From the NCBI RefSeq assembly GCF_003672135.1, contig NC_039517.1, positions 12,610,601 to 12,674,600 of the forward strand: a stretch of DNA of 64,000 nucleotides. Direction: 5' to 3'. Below the pieces are notes generated by a model. That model did no database searches and was not told the DNA's origin. It saw nothing but the letters and a program-made list of their open reading frames with translations. The stretch comes from Ooceraea biroi. Taxonomy: Eukaryota > Arthropoda > Insecta > Hymenoptera > Formicidae. Both the position numbers and the translations under genes were made by a program. Positions 32,413-40,063 of the stretch are shown in pieces; the first letter of the stretch is position 1, and every line of letters starts with the position of its first letter.

Positions 32413-32675
32413 TCACGGCAATCCCTGATCAACGGTGCCGGACCGTCGATGTGCGTTCGTTGCCACGGTTGATTATAATGTTCGCGACAACGGCGGTAAG
32501 TCTGAACATCCGAATCTGCCTTTATATGTTCCGGGAGCCTGTTCCACACGTGTTCGATATAGTTCCCGCACACTCGCAACAGAACTACCTTTGGCACAAA
32601 TTGCAACTGCTCAGCGGTTAAATCGAGTATATCGGAAGGACTCGTCAGCGTGACAAACATTTTGATACTGCGCAA
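32382..32675 (-). CDS. Polinton A ~95-aa protein, open
   Basis: Small protein overlapping the start of the PLA2 gene by ~30 bp, as in Polinton B (39002-39280). Shared blocks are MFVTLTSPSDILDLTA, VPKVVLL.VCGNYIE, YRRC.EHYNQ and CRECQRSRRTNQ, the last holding a CxxC. No known family; the conserved Cys and His could bind metal. It is the first gene of the minus-strand capsid block and faces the ATPase gene across a TATA box. Confidence 0.65.
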   Translation of the reverse strand: MRSIKMFVTLTSPSDILDLTAEQLQFVPKVVLLRVCGNYIEHVWNRLPEHIKADSDVQTYRRCREHYNQPWQRTHIDGPAPLIRDCRECQRSRRTNQ

Positions 32676-32693
32676 TTCGCGGTTTCACGCGCC

Positions 32694-32701
32694 TATAAAT
32701 A
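32694..32701 (+). promoter_or_regulatory. TATA box upstream of Polinton A ATPase
   Basis: TATAAATA, 34 bp before the ATPase ATG at 32735, in the ~60-bp gap between the two divergent transcription units. The same motif occurs at 39314-39321 in Polinton B. Confidence 0.6.
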
Positions 32702-32734
32702 GGCGACTCCACTCCTCCACCTAGAAGTGACAAA

Positions 32735-33019
32735 ATGAGATTCGTGCGGCAACCATTAACGATACAGGTTACGAACTGCTACGACAGATTACGACTGATG
32801 GGGGACAATGAGGAGAAACGCAAACACGGCCCGGTGCTGCCGACCACTATACGCGCGATCATCTGCGGCCCCTCGAACTGTGATAAAACCAACGTTCTGA
32901 TAAGCCTGCTGGAGAGTCCGCACGGTGTACGTTTCGAGAACATGTACGTGTACTCGATGTCGTTGCAGCAGCCGAAATATCGGTACTTGGAAACTCTGTT
33001 GCCGTCGATAGATGAAATC
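32735..33019 (+). pseudogene. Polinton A packaging ATPase, 5' part
   Basis: First 95 codons of the FtsK/HerA-type genome-packaging ATPase, ending exactly at the insertion of Polinton B. The Walker A loop reads GPSNCDKT instead of GPSNCGKT in B: the glycine before the catalytic Lys is Asp, which would be expected to abolish nucleotide binding. The remaining part of the gene lies 14.9 kb away at 47925-48347. Confidence 0.9.
33014..33019. other. Target-site duplication of Polinton B, left copy
   Basis: GAAATC, repeated exactly at 47919-47924. In the ATPase these six bases are the codons for Glu-Ile at residues 94-95. Confidence 0.95.
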
Positions 33020-33773
33020 AGTAGTATAACTAAGCGGGTTCTGATCCACTTTTGGGGAGGGGGTAAGATAGGGCCTAACCCAGGTCAGTTATGACTCATG
33101 CTCGGTCCTAACCCATATCGGTTCTGAGTCAGCGGCGGCAGTCCAACCGGGGGCGGGTGAGGGGGGGGGGGTATGACGTCACGAAGGGTATGTTTCATGA
33201 CCCTGCGTCACTTTTCTATCTCTAATGTAGGGAAAATTTTCTAAGAATATGACGAACCGTCATATCTCTATTTGAGTGCCGACACTCGGCTGTTGGAATG
33301 TTTAACATGTTATAAGATGTAAAACATTCCAACGGATAAGCGAAGTTGAGGGCATTTTTCAAACCTTATCATAATCTGCATGGTTCAGGTGATTGAGTGA
33401 GTGGTTATATAGGCAACCCGCTCCAAGTTCAATCCTGACATAGGTAAGTCATTTTTACATTACATCATATCGTCTAAACGTTTATCGCGAGTGGTACAGG
33501 ACCTAGTATGGTATCATAATGCATTCGATAGCACGAAAAATATTTTTTTATCATAATGTACTCGATAGCATGAAAAAGTATTTTTATCTAAATCCTAAAC
33601 TTTCTATCGGAAAATACAAAGGCGATATAGACTCGCTCGCTGTTGGAAGTTTGTTACCTGCGATCCCAAATATTAACAACAAATCCCCTCCTCACCAAGT
33701 TCCATCTCCCATAAATTTTGAAACCAATCACTTGTCGCGCAAAGTCTCCACCCTCGCCTCTAACAAATCGCTA
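33020..33773. repeat. Polinton B left TIR
   Basis: ~754 bp matching 47166-47918 inverted with few differences. It contains TGACTCA (33092), TGAGTCA (33125) and TGACGTCA (33174) near the tip. Further in are a 12-bp-arm hairpin GTTGGAATGTTT...AAAACATTCCAAC (33293-33334) and two ~37-bp direct repeats (ATCATAATGYAYTCGATAGCA) near 33510-33585. The ~85-codon frame seen in both TIRs is the same DNA read twice. Confidence 0.92.
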
Positions 33774-34117
33774 GCCCTACTCTTATTTTTTCTACGGGCT
33801 ACATGCAAAAGATTTGATTTCCATAAAAAAACGTTATAGAAAATAAATAAATAGAATTTTTTCTCTTTTACTGATAAAAAGATTTTTTTAAAAAATGACA
33901 TCTATTTCGTCGGTAATACGGGATACTCCAAGATCCCCATAAAAATCACTCATGTCGGTAATATAGATGACTACAGCTTCCCTTTAAGAGTTAATACTTT
34001 GAATGTCTCATAGATGCACTCGTGTGAGGAAAATGGGAAATAGGTGTAGAAAAATAATATTACAATTTATGCTTAGAACAGTATTTTTATTAATAATAAT
34101 AATAATATTTTTACAAG
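33774..34117. other. Non-coding gap between left TIR and first gene of Polinton B
   Basis: AT-rich; no gene. The end of the first gene's transcript is expected here: AATAAA-like words on the minus strand are seen between 33840 and 34100. Confidence 0.5.
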
Positions 34118-34862
34118 TTATATCTGTAGCTTGCTAAAAAATAGAGCCAACAGTTCACAATCTATAATGTGATTCTCATCGAAACAATCGCTGGCGCGTA
34201 TGGCGTTCGATACATTTTTAGGGTTGGTGGACACCATGTTTGAAAATTGTGTGAACTTTGTGTCGACTTTATCGACCATATGGTTCAAGCGGTCGAATAT
34301 CAAATTGATACATCGGTCCAGGTTGAACATGGTGAAGAACGTCGATTCGGTCATCGCCAAACGTACGTTGGATGATTCCAGATATATGAGTTTTGTATCA
34401 GATACTGAACTCTCACTGATTCGCACCGTCAACGGTCCAACGCTGATAGGGCGGTCGCGAACATCCTTGCGGAGACGGTTCTGAATATCCCATCGCTGTT
34501 CGTAGAGTCCTTTCCACGTTTCGAGAGACAGGATCAACTCGTTCCCTCGATTATCTCCTATCGCAATCTCGACATAGCTCGACGGACCAACGTTGATGCC
34601 AATTTCCAAGTACTTATACCACATAGCCGTCAGTGCATATCGCCTGCTCAGCATGCGAATCGCGCGACGTGCGGGTAAAACGCTATGGAAAAAAATCATG
34701 AGTAAAAATACTTTCTCCATAAATTAAAAAATCAAAGTATAAGACAATGGAGAATTCTGTAACTTACGTGGTACATTTTTTCGATGGAGTTTCAGCATCC
34801 TGAGGCGGAACGTATGGAACGTAATAGTTCATGCTGCTGCTGCTCTCCTGACCAGTATACAT
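34118..34862 (-). CDS. Polinton B two-exon protein of unknown function
   Basis: Exon 1 is 34862-34768; the intron 34767-34683 (85 nt) has a GTAAGT donor and an AG acceptor; exon 2 is 34682-34118. The junction is in the same phase and place as in Polinton A (27083-27793). The product is ~220 aa. Exon 1 is Ser/Tyr/Pro-rich; exon 2 carries RRYALTAMWYKYLEIG, YVEIAIGDNRGNELILSLE, TESTFFTMFNLDRCI and HIIDCELLALFF. Reading on without splicing gives a different 13-residue start, which is less likely because exon 1 is conserved between the two elements. No enzymatic motif; function unknown. Confidence 0.75.
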
Positions 34863-35141
34863 TGCTGCTGGTTAGAATCGAGGTTTTTCACACGCTGTGG
34901 CAGATGTAAAACTGAATGTGCGCGAACACGTCTGAACGCGTATATATACAATTCTTTACTATAGGGAGGGGATTCTTTACCGCAACAGGGGAGTGGATAA
35001 TCTAAACTAAACGTGTGCAAACAGGTTCGAACGTGTATACGATTATTTACCGCAGGGGAGGGGATTCTTTACAACAATTGGGGAGGGGATTCTTTACTGT
35101 AAAAGAAGGAGAAAAGGAAGTAAAAAAATGGAAAACGTATT

Positions 35142-35663
35142 TTATACATAATATATTTTATTTTTTTGTTGAGACCACCAGTTGAACATTTTAAATACAT
35201 TTTGCAAAGCGCAGTGTGATACATGTTTGTTACAACGTAAAGTGTGCATAACGTCCAGCTTATTCAACGGTGGTATGTCCTCGTAGTGAGCGTCAATAGT
35301 CTCGATGTAGATATCGTCATCCAGAAGCAGATTCCGCAACCATTCGCGTTTCTCGAGTCCCATGACATATACGATGGGTGGTGCTTCGTCATCGTCATCG
35401 TTATTGTCCATTACCGCCTTCGTGATCAAACGCCTGGCCCAGCAGTATGGAGTCGTTCCATCCTCCCATTGTATTCCATGATAATGCGCCGTCAGCCAAG
35501 AGGCTTGCGATCTCTCCGCTCTAATGAGACTGCGCCATGGTCCGCAGGGTCCAAAAATGTAGTGAGAGAGAATATTTCCATTTCTCAGCACGGTAAACTC
35601 CTTCACGACAAAGTTTCCGCCGACGATGAAGCCTTGCAGATCCACAAATGTTGGCACGGACAT
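35142..35663 (-). CDS. Polinton B unknown protein, 173 aa
   Basis: Open frame with blocks VDLQGFIVGGNFVVKEF, SHYIFGPCGPWRSL, ASWLTAHYHGIQWEDGTTP and EKREWLRNLLLDDDIY, an Asp-rich middle (DNNDDDDEA), and a C-terminal LDVMHTLRCNKH..HCALQNVF. Conserved with the LTR-split copy at 28175-29104. The first ~60 residues, with F-x-V-L-R-N-G and W-L-x-H-H-G-x-x-W, look like a small folded beta-rich domain. I do not recognise it. It is always next to the major capsid gene, so a virion or host-interaction role is possible. Confidence 0.75.
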   Translation of the reverse strand: MSVPTFVDLQGFIVGGNFVVKEFTVLRNGNILSHYIFGPCGPWRSLIRAERSQASWLTAHYHGIQWEDGTTPYCWARRLITKAVMDNNDDDDEAPPIVYVMGLEKREWLRNLLLDDDIYIETIDAHYEDIPPLNKLDVMHTLRCNKHVSHCALQNVFKMFNWWSQQKNKIYYV

Positions 35664-35762
35664 GGTTGTTGTTGTATCAACACGTCGAGAAGAAGACGAC
35701 TACAATCGTTCTCGATGAATCGCAGATGTTTTATATATCAGGTTCTCGATGTTATCGCGCGC

Positions 35763-36971
35763 TTAAGTGATTCTGTGCACAACGTTGGTCAACGGGCTGT
35801 ATTCGACCACGCGATCGTGTATGATGAGACAGTAGACTGTAGTATTCGCCGGTATGTCTTCCATGCAGTCGAACTCTAATCGCACGTCGACGGTGGCAGT
35901 CTTCACAGATTTGCTTTGTCGCGAACAATCGATGACGGCAAAGGGACCGCAAAATCCAAATTTGTCGATGGGGAGAAACACCTCATCATGATTGCCTCCA
36001 TAATACGATTTGTAAAACCGCGCGTACATATCATACAGGATGACATATCTCTTCTTGTTGAAATTGAGGTTCAAATCGTCGTATGGATAAAATTTCGAGT
36101 TTAGATAAAGTTTCACATTAGTTAATTTGCAATCGTCGAATCGAGTTATCGATCTCGTTATATTATTCTTTCGACCAGTTTGCAATGCAAAGATGACGTA
36201 TCGCGGCTTCTCGAGTTGCGTTGTTGCCTTGACGGTCCATGAATGCTTAGTCGTACTCTGCAGCAGAGGAAATTCTTGCAGATCCCACGAGCGGAAACTC
36301 ATGCTCAGAAATCTTCCACTCTCCAGAGTTCGTAGCATAGCCAGTTTGTTGATCTCGTTCAATGCGACGTGGGGCATACGCCACTGTACTCTGAGTAATT
36401 CAATATCGGGCTGGATCTCAGCATCTCCTCTTAGACAATTGTTGTCGTTGCGCGATCGTATGAGAATCAATTCATGACGTGCATTAATCACCATACGTCT
36501 GTAGTCTTCACAAAATCCCAGCAGCATGCTAAGCGGTACGCAAAAGTTGAAGTGACCCTCTTCGCCGTTTGAAAAATTCGTGATATCCCATCCAGCATTC
36601 TTCAACATCCCATTCCTTGATGCCGTCAGAGATACATAGTTTTTCAGAGTGGAGGTTATTCCAGCGTTTCTGCTGCGATCAATGTCCACACCGTTGAGTT
36701 CATTACGAATCTCATCGAACATGAACGCCACGCAATTGTTCTCCAATACCACATGCTTATTCGCTGTGGGTTTCTTTATCGTTAATTTACCCTCGACGTA
36801 GAGAAAACTCTCGCATGGTAACGTGTACAGATCCTGCTGCTGTATGGGTATTCGTATCTCATCGCTGTATCCAAACGTTGTGTTGGCATACGGATTGTAC
36901 GTGTGAGTCTCGATCTTGACGATGCGATCATCAAAGATCGGCTTGTCCCCGATGTTGAGAATCTCTGTCAT
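35763..36971 (-). CDS. Polinton B major capsid protein (double jelly-roll)
   Basis: 402 aa, uninterrupted. Assigned by its place next to the minor capsid and protease genes, by size, and by an N-terminus (FGYSDEIRIPIQQQDLYTLP, ESFLYVEG) typical of the Polinton/adintovirus major capsid protein. Later blocks are CVAFMFDEIRNELNG, MLLGFCEDYRRMVINA and LEKPRYVIFALQTGR, with a C-terminal IHDRVVEYSPLTNVVHRIT. It would form the pseudo-hexameric capsomers of a virion. The only complete capsid gene in the window; compare the four-way broken A copy. Confidence 0.8.
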   Translation of the reverse strand: MTEILNIGDKPIFDDRIVKIETHTYNPYANTTFGYSDEIRIPIQQQDLYTLPCESFLYVEGKLTIKKPTANKHVVLENNCVAFMFDEIRNELNGVDIDRSRNAGITSTLKNYVSLTASRNGMLKNAGWDITNFSNGEEGHFNFCVPLSMLLGFCEDYRRMVINARHELILIRSRNDNNCLRGDAEIQPDIELLRVQWRMPHVALNEINKLAMLRTLESGRFLSMSFRSWDLQEFPLLQSTTKHSWTVKATTQLEKPRYVIFALQTGRKNNITRSITRFDDCKLTNVKLYLNSKFYPYDDLNLNFNKKRYVILYDMYARFYKSYYGGNHDEVFLPIDKFGFCGPFAVIDCSRQSKSVKTATVDVRLEFDCMEDIPANTTVYCLIIHDRVVEYSPLTNVVHRIT

Positions 36972-36972
36972 T

Positions 36973-37158
36973 TTAGATATTTCGTACTGCGAAACCCAAA
37001 GATCTCAAAAATGCAACGTTCGATGCGATGAGCTTCCTTCTTTTATCAGGTTGTTGAGTTGTATTATCACTCGATACCGTAACAGCAGTTGACTTCCTCG
37101 GAAAAATATTACCTCTCGCAAAATTGTCGTTTAACACGAGCATCACCAACGCTTCCAC
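36973..37158 (-). CDS. Polinton B small protein (61 aa)
   Basis: Lies between minor and major capsid genes and stops one base before the major capsid ATG. The C-terminal RRKLIASNVAFLRSLGFAVRNI is conserved with A (30407-30628); the first half differs. Basic, no signal peptide. Probably a real small gene of the capsid operon-like block. Function unknown. Confidence 0.6.
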   Translation of the reverse strand: MEALVMLVLNDNFARGNIFPRKSTAVTVSSDNTTQQPDKRRKLIASNVAFLRSLGFAVRNI

Positions 37159-37164
37159 GTTCTG

Positions 37165-37980
37165 TTACTCTTGCCGCCGCCGCCGCCGCACGTGTAATCT
37201 AATGGTAATCTCCTCGCCGCGAAAATCGAGTAGTCGTCCTTCTTGATCTACAACGCGTATCGTTAGCTCCGTAACGCTCCTGACGACGATCGGAAGGTAA
37301 ATGATCTGCGCAGGCGTTTCTGATATTTTATATCCCGGTTCCACCCTCGGTGAGAATTCATGTATCGTGTGCACGCGTCTGCCATTGCTGTATGCACCGG
37401 CAGTCACGCTGCATTCCACACGAATAATGTTTACATTCATTATTTTTATCGATACATCCGATTCGTGCCATTTTCCCGGTTGTAAGATACGATTCGCAGA
37501 GAATCCTAGCAGCGATCCTATGTTATTAGGTTTGCTGAAATTCACTCTGTATGCGCACTTGATTTCACTCTTCATCGTACTGTGATTAGCGCGCAGTACT
37601 ATCGGATAATCATCATCGTTGTCGTCCACTCGTTTCGTTAGATGCGTGACGCTGCGCCGTGCACCATCGACGGGACGTTTCACATGTTGTGAGTGTATGA
37701 GCGTGCGTTTTAGATATTGGTTTATGGTGTTCAATTCATATGATCCATCGGGAATCGTGATCTCCATGTCGTCTTCACCAAAGTAGAATTTATTGTTCGA
37801 AGCGTTCACATTTGGTATCGTGTGATACGTTTCGAAGACAACCAGACCGAGTTCGTAATCACTAGCGCTCAAATCTATGGCTGGAAAGTAGTTTGCCGTG
37901 AGGATACTGCTCCTCCCGGTCAGCGTAAGTGTCAGCGACATGATGAAGAAGAAACCATCCAGCGAATACTGAATATTCAA
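37165..37980 (-). CDS. Polinton B minor capsid (penton-like) protein
   Basis: 271 aa, open. Blocks: SASDYELGLVVFETYHTIPNV, NNKFYFGEDDMEITIPDGSY, KPNNIGSLLGFSANRILQPG, SDVSIKIMNVNIIRVEC, PAQIIYLPIVV and LLDFRGEEITIRLHVRRRRR. The single-jelly-roll vertex protein of Polintons. The Arg-rich C-terminus could face the packaged DNA. It ends 7 bp before the next gene (61-aa protein). Confidence 0.82.
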   Translation of the reverse strand: MNIQYSLDGFFFIMSLTLTLTGRSSILTANYFPAIDLSASDYELGLVVFETYHTIPNVNASNNKFYFGEDDMEITIPDGSYELNTINQYLKRTLIHSQHVKRPVDGARRSVTHLTKRVDDNDDDYPIVLRANHSTMKSEIKCAYRVNFSKPNNIGSLLGFSANRILQPGKWHESDVSIKIMNVNIIRVECSVTAGAYSNGRRVHTIHEFSPRVEPGYKISETPAQIIYLPIVVRSVTELTIRVVDQEGRLLDFRGEEITIRLHVRRRRRQE

Positions 37981-37989
37981 AGCACCTCG

Positions 37990-38370
37990 TTAGGCTTTAA
38001 ATTCATATTGATCATCGACCGTTTGGAGAAACCTTAGACACATCTGTCCGCAGATACTCTGGTCATACGTTTGATATGATGTACGATTGTATTGAATTTT
38101 CACCGCATCTCCGAAATAGCGCACCAGTTCCTTGGGAGGTTGAAGATTACCGAAACTGTCGAAATATAGGACGCGGTCGCCTCTCTTTGCATACGCTACC
38201 CAATAAGTACCGGGGCCATCCGCATCATCCAAATTCACGATACCGCTCTCATTTCGACGTACACCACCCATCGGTAACCCATTACGCATGAAAACACCGC
38301 GAAAGAAAGGCACACGCATACGCCTTGCCAGTTGATCCAATTGCACGTTGGTGGTTACACCCGCAGGCAT
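37990..38370 (-). CDS. Polinton B adenain-like protease, catalytic His replaced by Tyr
   Basis: 126 aa. C5/C48 cysteine protease layout: the His motif (GTYWVAYA, residue 56 is Tyr where A and other adenain-like proteases have His), Asp at 71 (YFDSFGN), Gln at 100 and Cys at 107 (SICGQMC). The Gln-Cys spacing of seven is as in adenain. The Tyr codon TAT is one C-to-T change from CAT. The rest of the frame is intact, so this copy is predicted to be an inactive protease in an otherwise sound capsid block. Start chosen at 38370 because A shares the N-terminal MP...TNVQLD region. Confidence 0.85.
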   Translation of the reverse strand: MPAGVTTNVQLDQLARRMRVPFFRGVFMRNGLPMGGVRRNESGIVNLDDADGPGTYWVAYAKRGDRVLYFDSFGNLQPPKELVRYFGDAVKIQYNRTSYQTYDQSICGQMCLRFLQTVDDQYEFKA

Positions 38371-38372
38371 CT

Positions 38373-39032
38373 TTAACGCATTTTTGACGTTTTTTTTTTC
38401 TTTTTCTTCGTTACTGCACCCTGTCCTCGTTTGTACGGGGCGAGATACAGTCCGCGACCTTCCATCGCGCGATGGTGACGATGCATTTCTTGCAGTTGAC
38501 GCTGCACGGCTTTGTTGTCGTTCACCGCTTTAGCGATCCCCGCTGCCCCGGCGGCCAACGATCCGAGCGCACCCAACATCGGTAGAATCGGCAATACACC
38601 GCCGCGTTTCGCTATCGGAAGTATCCGTTGCTTCGTCGTTCTTTTCTTCGTCGTCTTCTTCTTCATCGTCCTTAGACCCATACCGAACTTCGTCTTGGCC
38701 TTCATCGCTGCCCAGACAGCCGTGGAGGCGGCTCTCTCTCCCAGAGTCGAATCCCTCCCGAAAACACGTTCTCGCGCTCTCTTGGCGAGTATCCCATCCG
38801 CCGCGTGTCTCTCAGTGAGATCCCTACTCCGAGAATACGCTATGTCGTGCTCGCGGCACGCTGTGTCCAATGGATTTATACCCGGATCACCTCTGGCTAA
38901 CCGTTTCTCGAGTCGCGTACCCGGACCGCAAAACTGATAGCCGGGGATGTGCAGCTCGAAAGGAAGCGCGTTTATCGCACGATTCAGCAGACTTCCGCCT
39001 CTCACTGATTCGTTCGTCGCGAGCGCTGACAT
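38373..39032 (-). CDS. Polinton B phospholipase-A2-domain virion protein
   Basis: 219 aa. Residues 25-66 form a parvovirus-VP1-like secreted-PLA2 core: a calcium loop GYQFCGPGT (35-38 CGPG) and the catalytic helix DTACREHDIAYSR (His62-Asp63). Then come a basic region (123-136), a hydrophobic Gly/Ala/Leu-rich stretch (145-170, GALGSLAAGAAG) and a Lys-rich tail. Virion PLA2 domains let parvoviruses leave endosomes; the hydrophobic and basic tails recall adenovirus-like core or membrane-lytic proteins. The role in membrane passage is inference. No stops; the A copy is frameshifted in the calcium loop. Confidence 0.85.
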   Translation of the reverse strand: MSALATNESVRGGSLLNRAINALPFELHIPGYQFCGPGTRLEKRLARGDPGINPLDTACREHDIAYSRSRDLTERHAADGILAKRARERVFGRDSTLGERAASTAVWAAMKAKTKFGMGLRTMKKKTTKKRTTKQRILPIAKRGGVLPILPMLGALGSLAAGAAGIAKAVNDNKAVQRQLQEMHRHHRAMEGRGLYLAPYKRGQGAVTKKKKKKTSKMR

Positions 39033-39280
39033 TCACAACAATTCCTGATCAACAGTGCCGGATCGTCGATGTGCGTTCGTTGCCACGATTGATTGTAATG
39101 TTCGTAACAACGGCGGTAAGTCTGCACCTCTGCATCCACCTTTATATATTCCGGGAGCTTGTTCCACACGTATTCGATATAGTTCCCACACACTTGCAGA
39201 AGAACTACCTTTGGCACCAAATGTAACTGCTTAGCGGTTAAATCAAGTATATCGGAAGGACTCGTCAGCGTGACAAACAT
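39002..39280 (-). CDS. Polinton B ~92-aa protein
   Basis: Overlaps the start of the PLA2 gene by ~30 bp in another frame. Conserved with A (32382-32675) including LTSPSDILDLTA, VCGNYIEYVWNKLPEYI, YRRCYEHYNQSWQRTHIDDP and the terminal CCECQRSRRTNQ. It faces the ATPase gene across a 70-bp divergent promoter. Function unknown. Confidence 0.65.
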   Translation of the reverse strand: MFVTLTSPSDILDLTAKQLHLVPKVVLLQVCGNYIEYVWNKLPEYIKVDAEVQTYRRCYEHYNQSWQRTHIDDPALLIRNCCECQRSRRTNQ

Positions 39281-39313
39281 TTTGACACTGAGCGATCCGC
39301 GGTTTCACACACC

Positions 39314-39321
39314 TATAAATA
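39314..39321 (+). promoter_or_regulatory. TATA box upstream of Polinton B ATPase
   Basis: TATAAATA, 32 bp before the ATPase ATG. Same motif and spacing class as 32694 in A. Confidence 0.6.
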
Positions 39322-39352
39322 CGAGTGTGACTCCGCACCTAGCAGTGGCAAA

Positions 39353-40060
39353 ATGAGATTCGTGCGGCAACCATTGACGATACGGGTTACAAACTGCGAC
39401 GACAGATTACGACAGATGGGTGACAATGAGGCGATACGTAAACATGGTCCGATGCTGCCGACCACTATACGCGCGATCATCTGCGGTCCCTCGAACTGCG
39501 GTAAAACCAACGTTCTGATAAGCTTACTGGAAAGTCCGCACGGTGTACGTTTCGAGAACGTGTACGTGTACTCGAAGTCGTTACAGCAGCCGAAATATCA
39601 GTACCTAGAGAATCTGATGACGTCAATCGATGAAATCGGTTACTTTACGTTCTCCAATAACAGTGACGTCATTCCACCGTGCGAGGCACGTCCAAACTCG
39701 ATCTTCGTCTTTGATGACGTGGCGTGTGATAAGCAAGATACGGTGAGAGAATACTTCTCGATGGGACGTCACTCGAACGTCGACTCCTTCTATCTATGCC
39801 AGACGTACGCGAGAATACCGAAACATCTTATACGCGACAACGCGAACCTGCTGATCCTGTTCAAACAGGATGGTACCAACTTGAAACACGTGTACAATGA
39901 TCACGTGAATACCGACATGCCGTACGGTGATTTTTGTTCATTGTGTCACAGTTGTTGGCAACGCGAGTATGAATTCTTAGTGACAGACAAGGATAGTGCG
40001 CTTACTAACGGGCGGTACAGAAGAGGATTTAACGAATTTGCTGTACCGCAGAGCGGTTAG
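39353..40060 (+). CDS. Polinton B genome-packaging ATPase (FtsK/HerA type)
   Basis: 235 aa, open. Walker A GPSNCGKT (45-52), Walker B SIFVFDD (116-122), then the DNA-pump arm and QTYARIPKHLIRDNANLLI. It has the size of the Polinton/NCLDV A32-like packaging ATPase. It would thread the linear genome into the capsid. Very close to the split A copy at the protein level, which makes the insertion site in A easy to place between codons 95 and 96. It ends 3 bp before the next frame. Confidence 0.92.
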   Translation: MRFVRQPLTIRVTNCDDRLRQMGDNEAIRKHGPMLPTTIRAIICGPSNCGKTNVLISLLESPHGVRFENVYVYSKSLQQPKYQYLENLMTSIDEIGYFTFSNNSDVIPPCEARPNSIFVFDDVACDKQDTVREYFSMGRHSNVDSFYLCQTYARIPKHLIRDNANLLILFKQDGTNLKHVYNDHVNTDMPYGDFCSLCHSCWQREYEFLVTDKDSALTNGRYRRGFNEFAVPQSG

Positions 40061-40063
40061 TCG

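Noticed and set aside
33519..33775. ~85-codon ORF in Polinton B TIR, mirrored at 47136-47420
   Set aside because: It lies in the inverted repeat, so the two copies are not independent evidence. No conservation with Polinton A and no motif.
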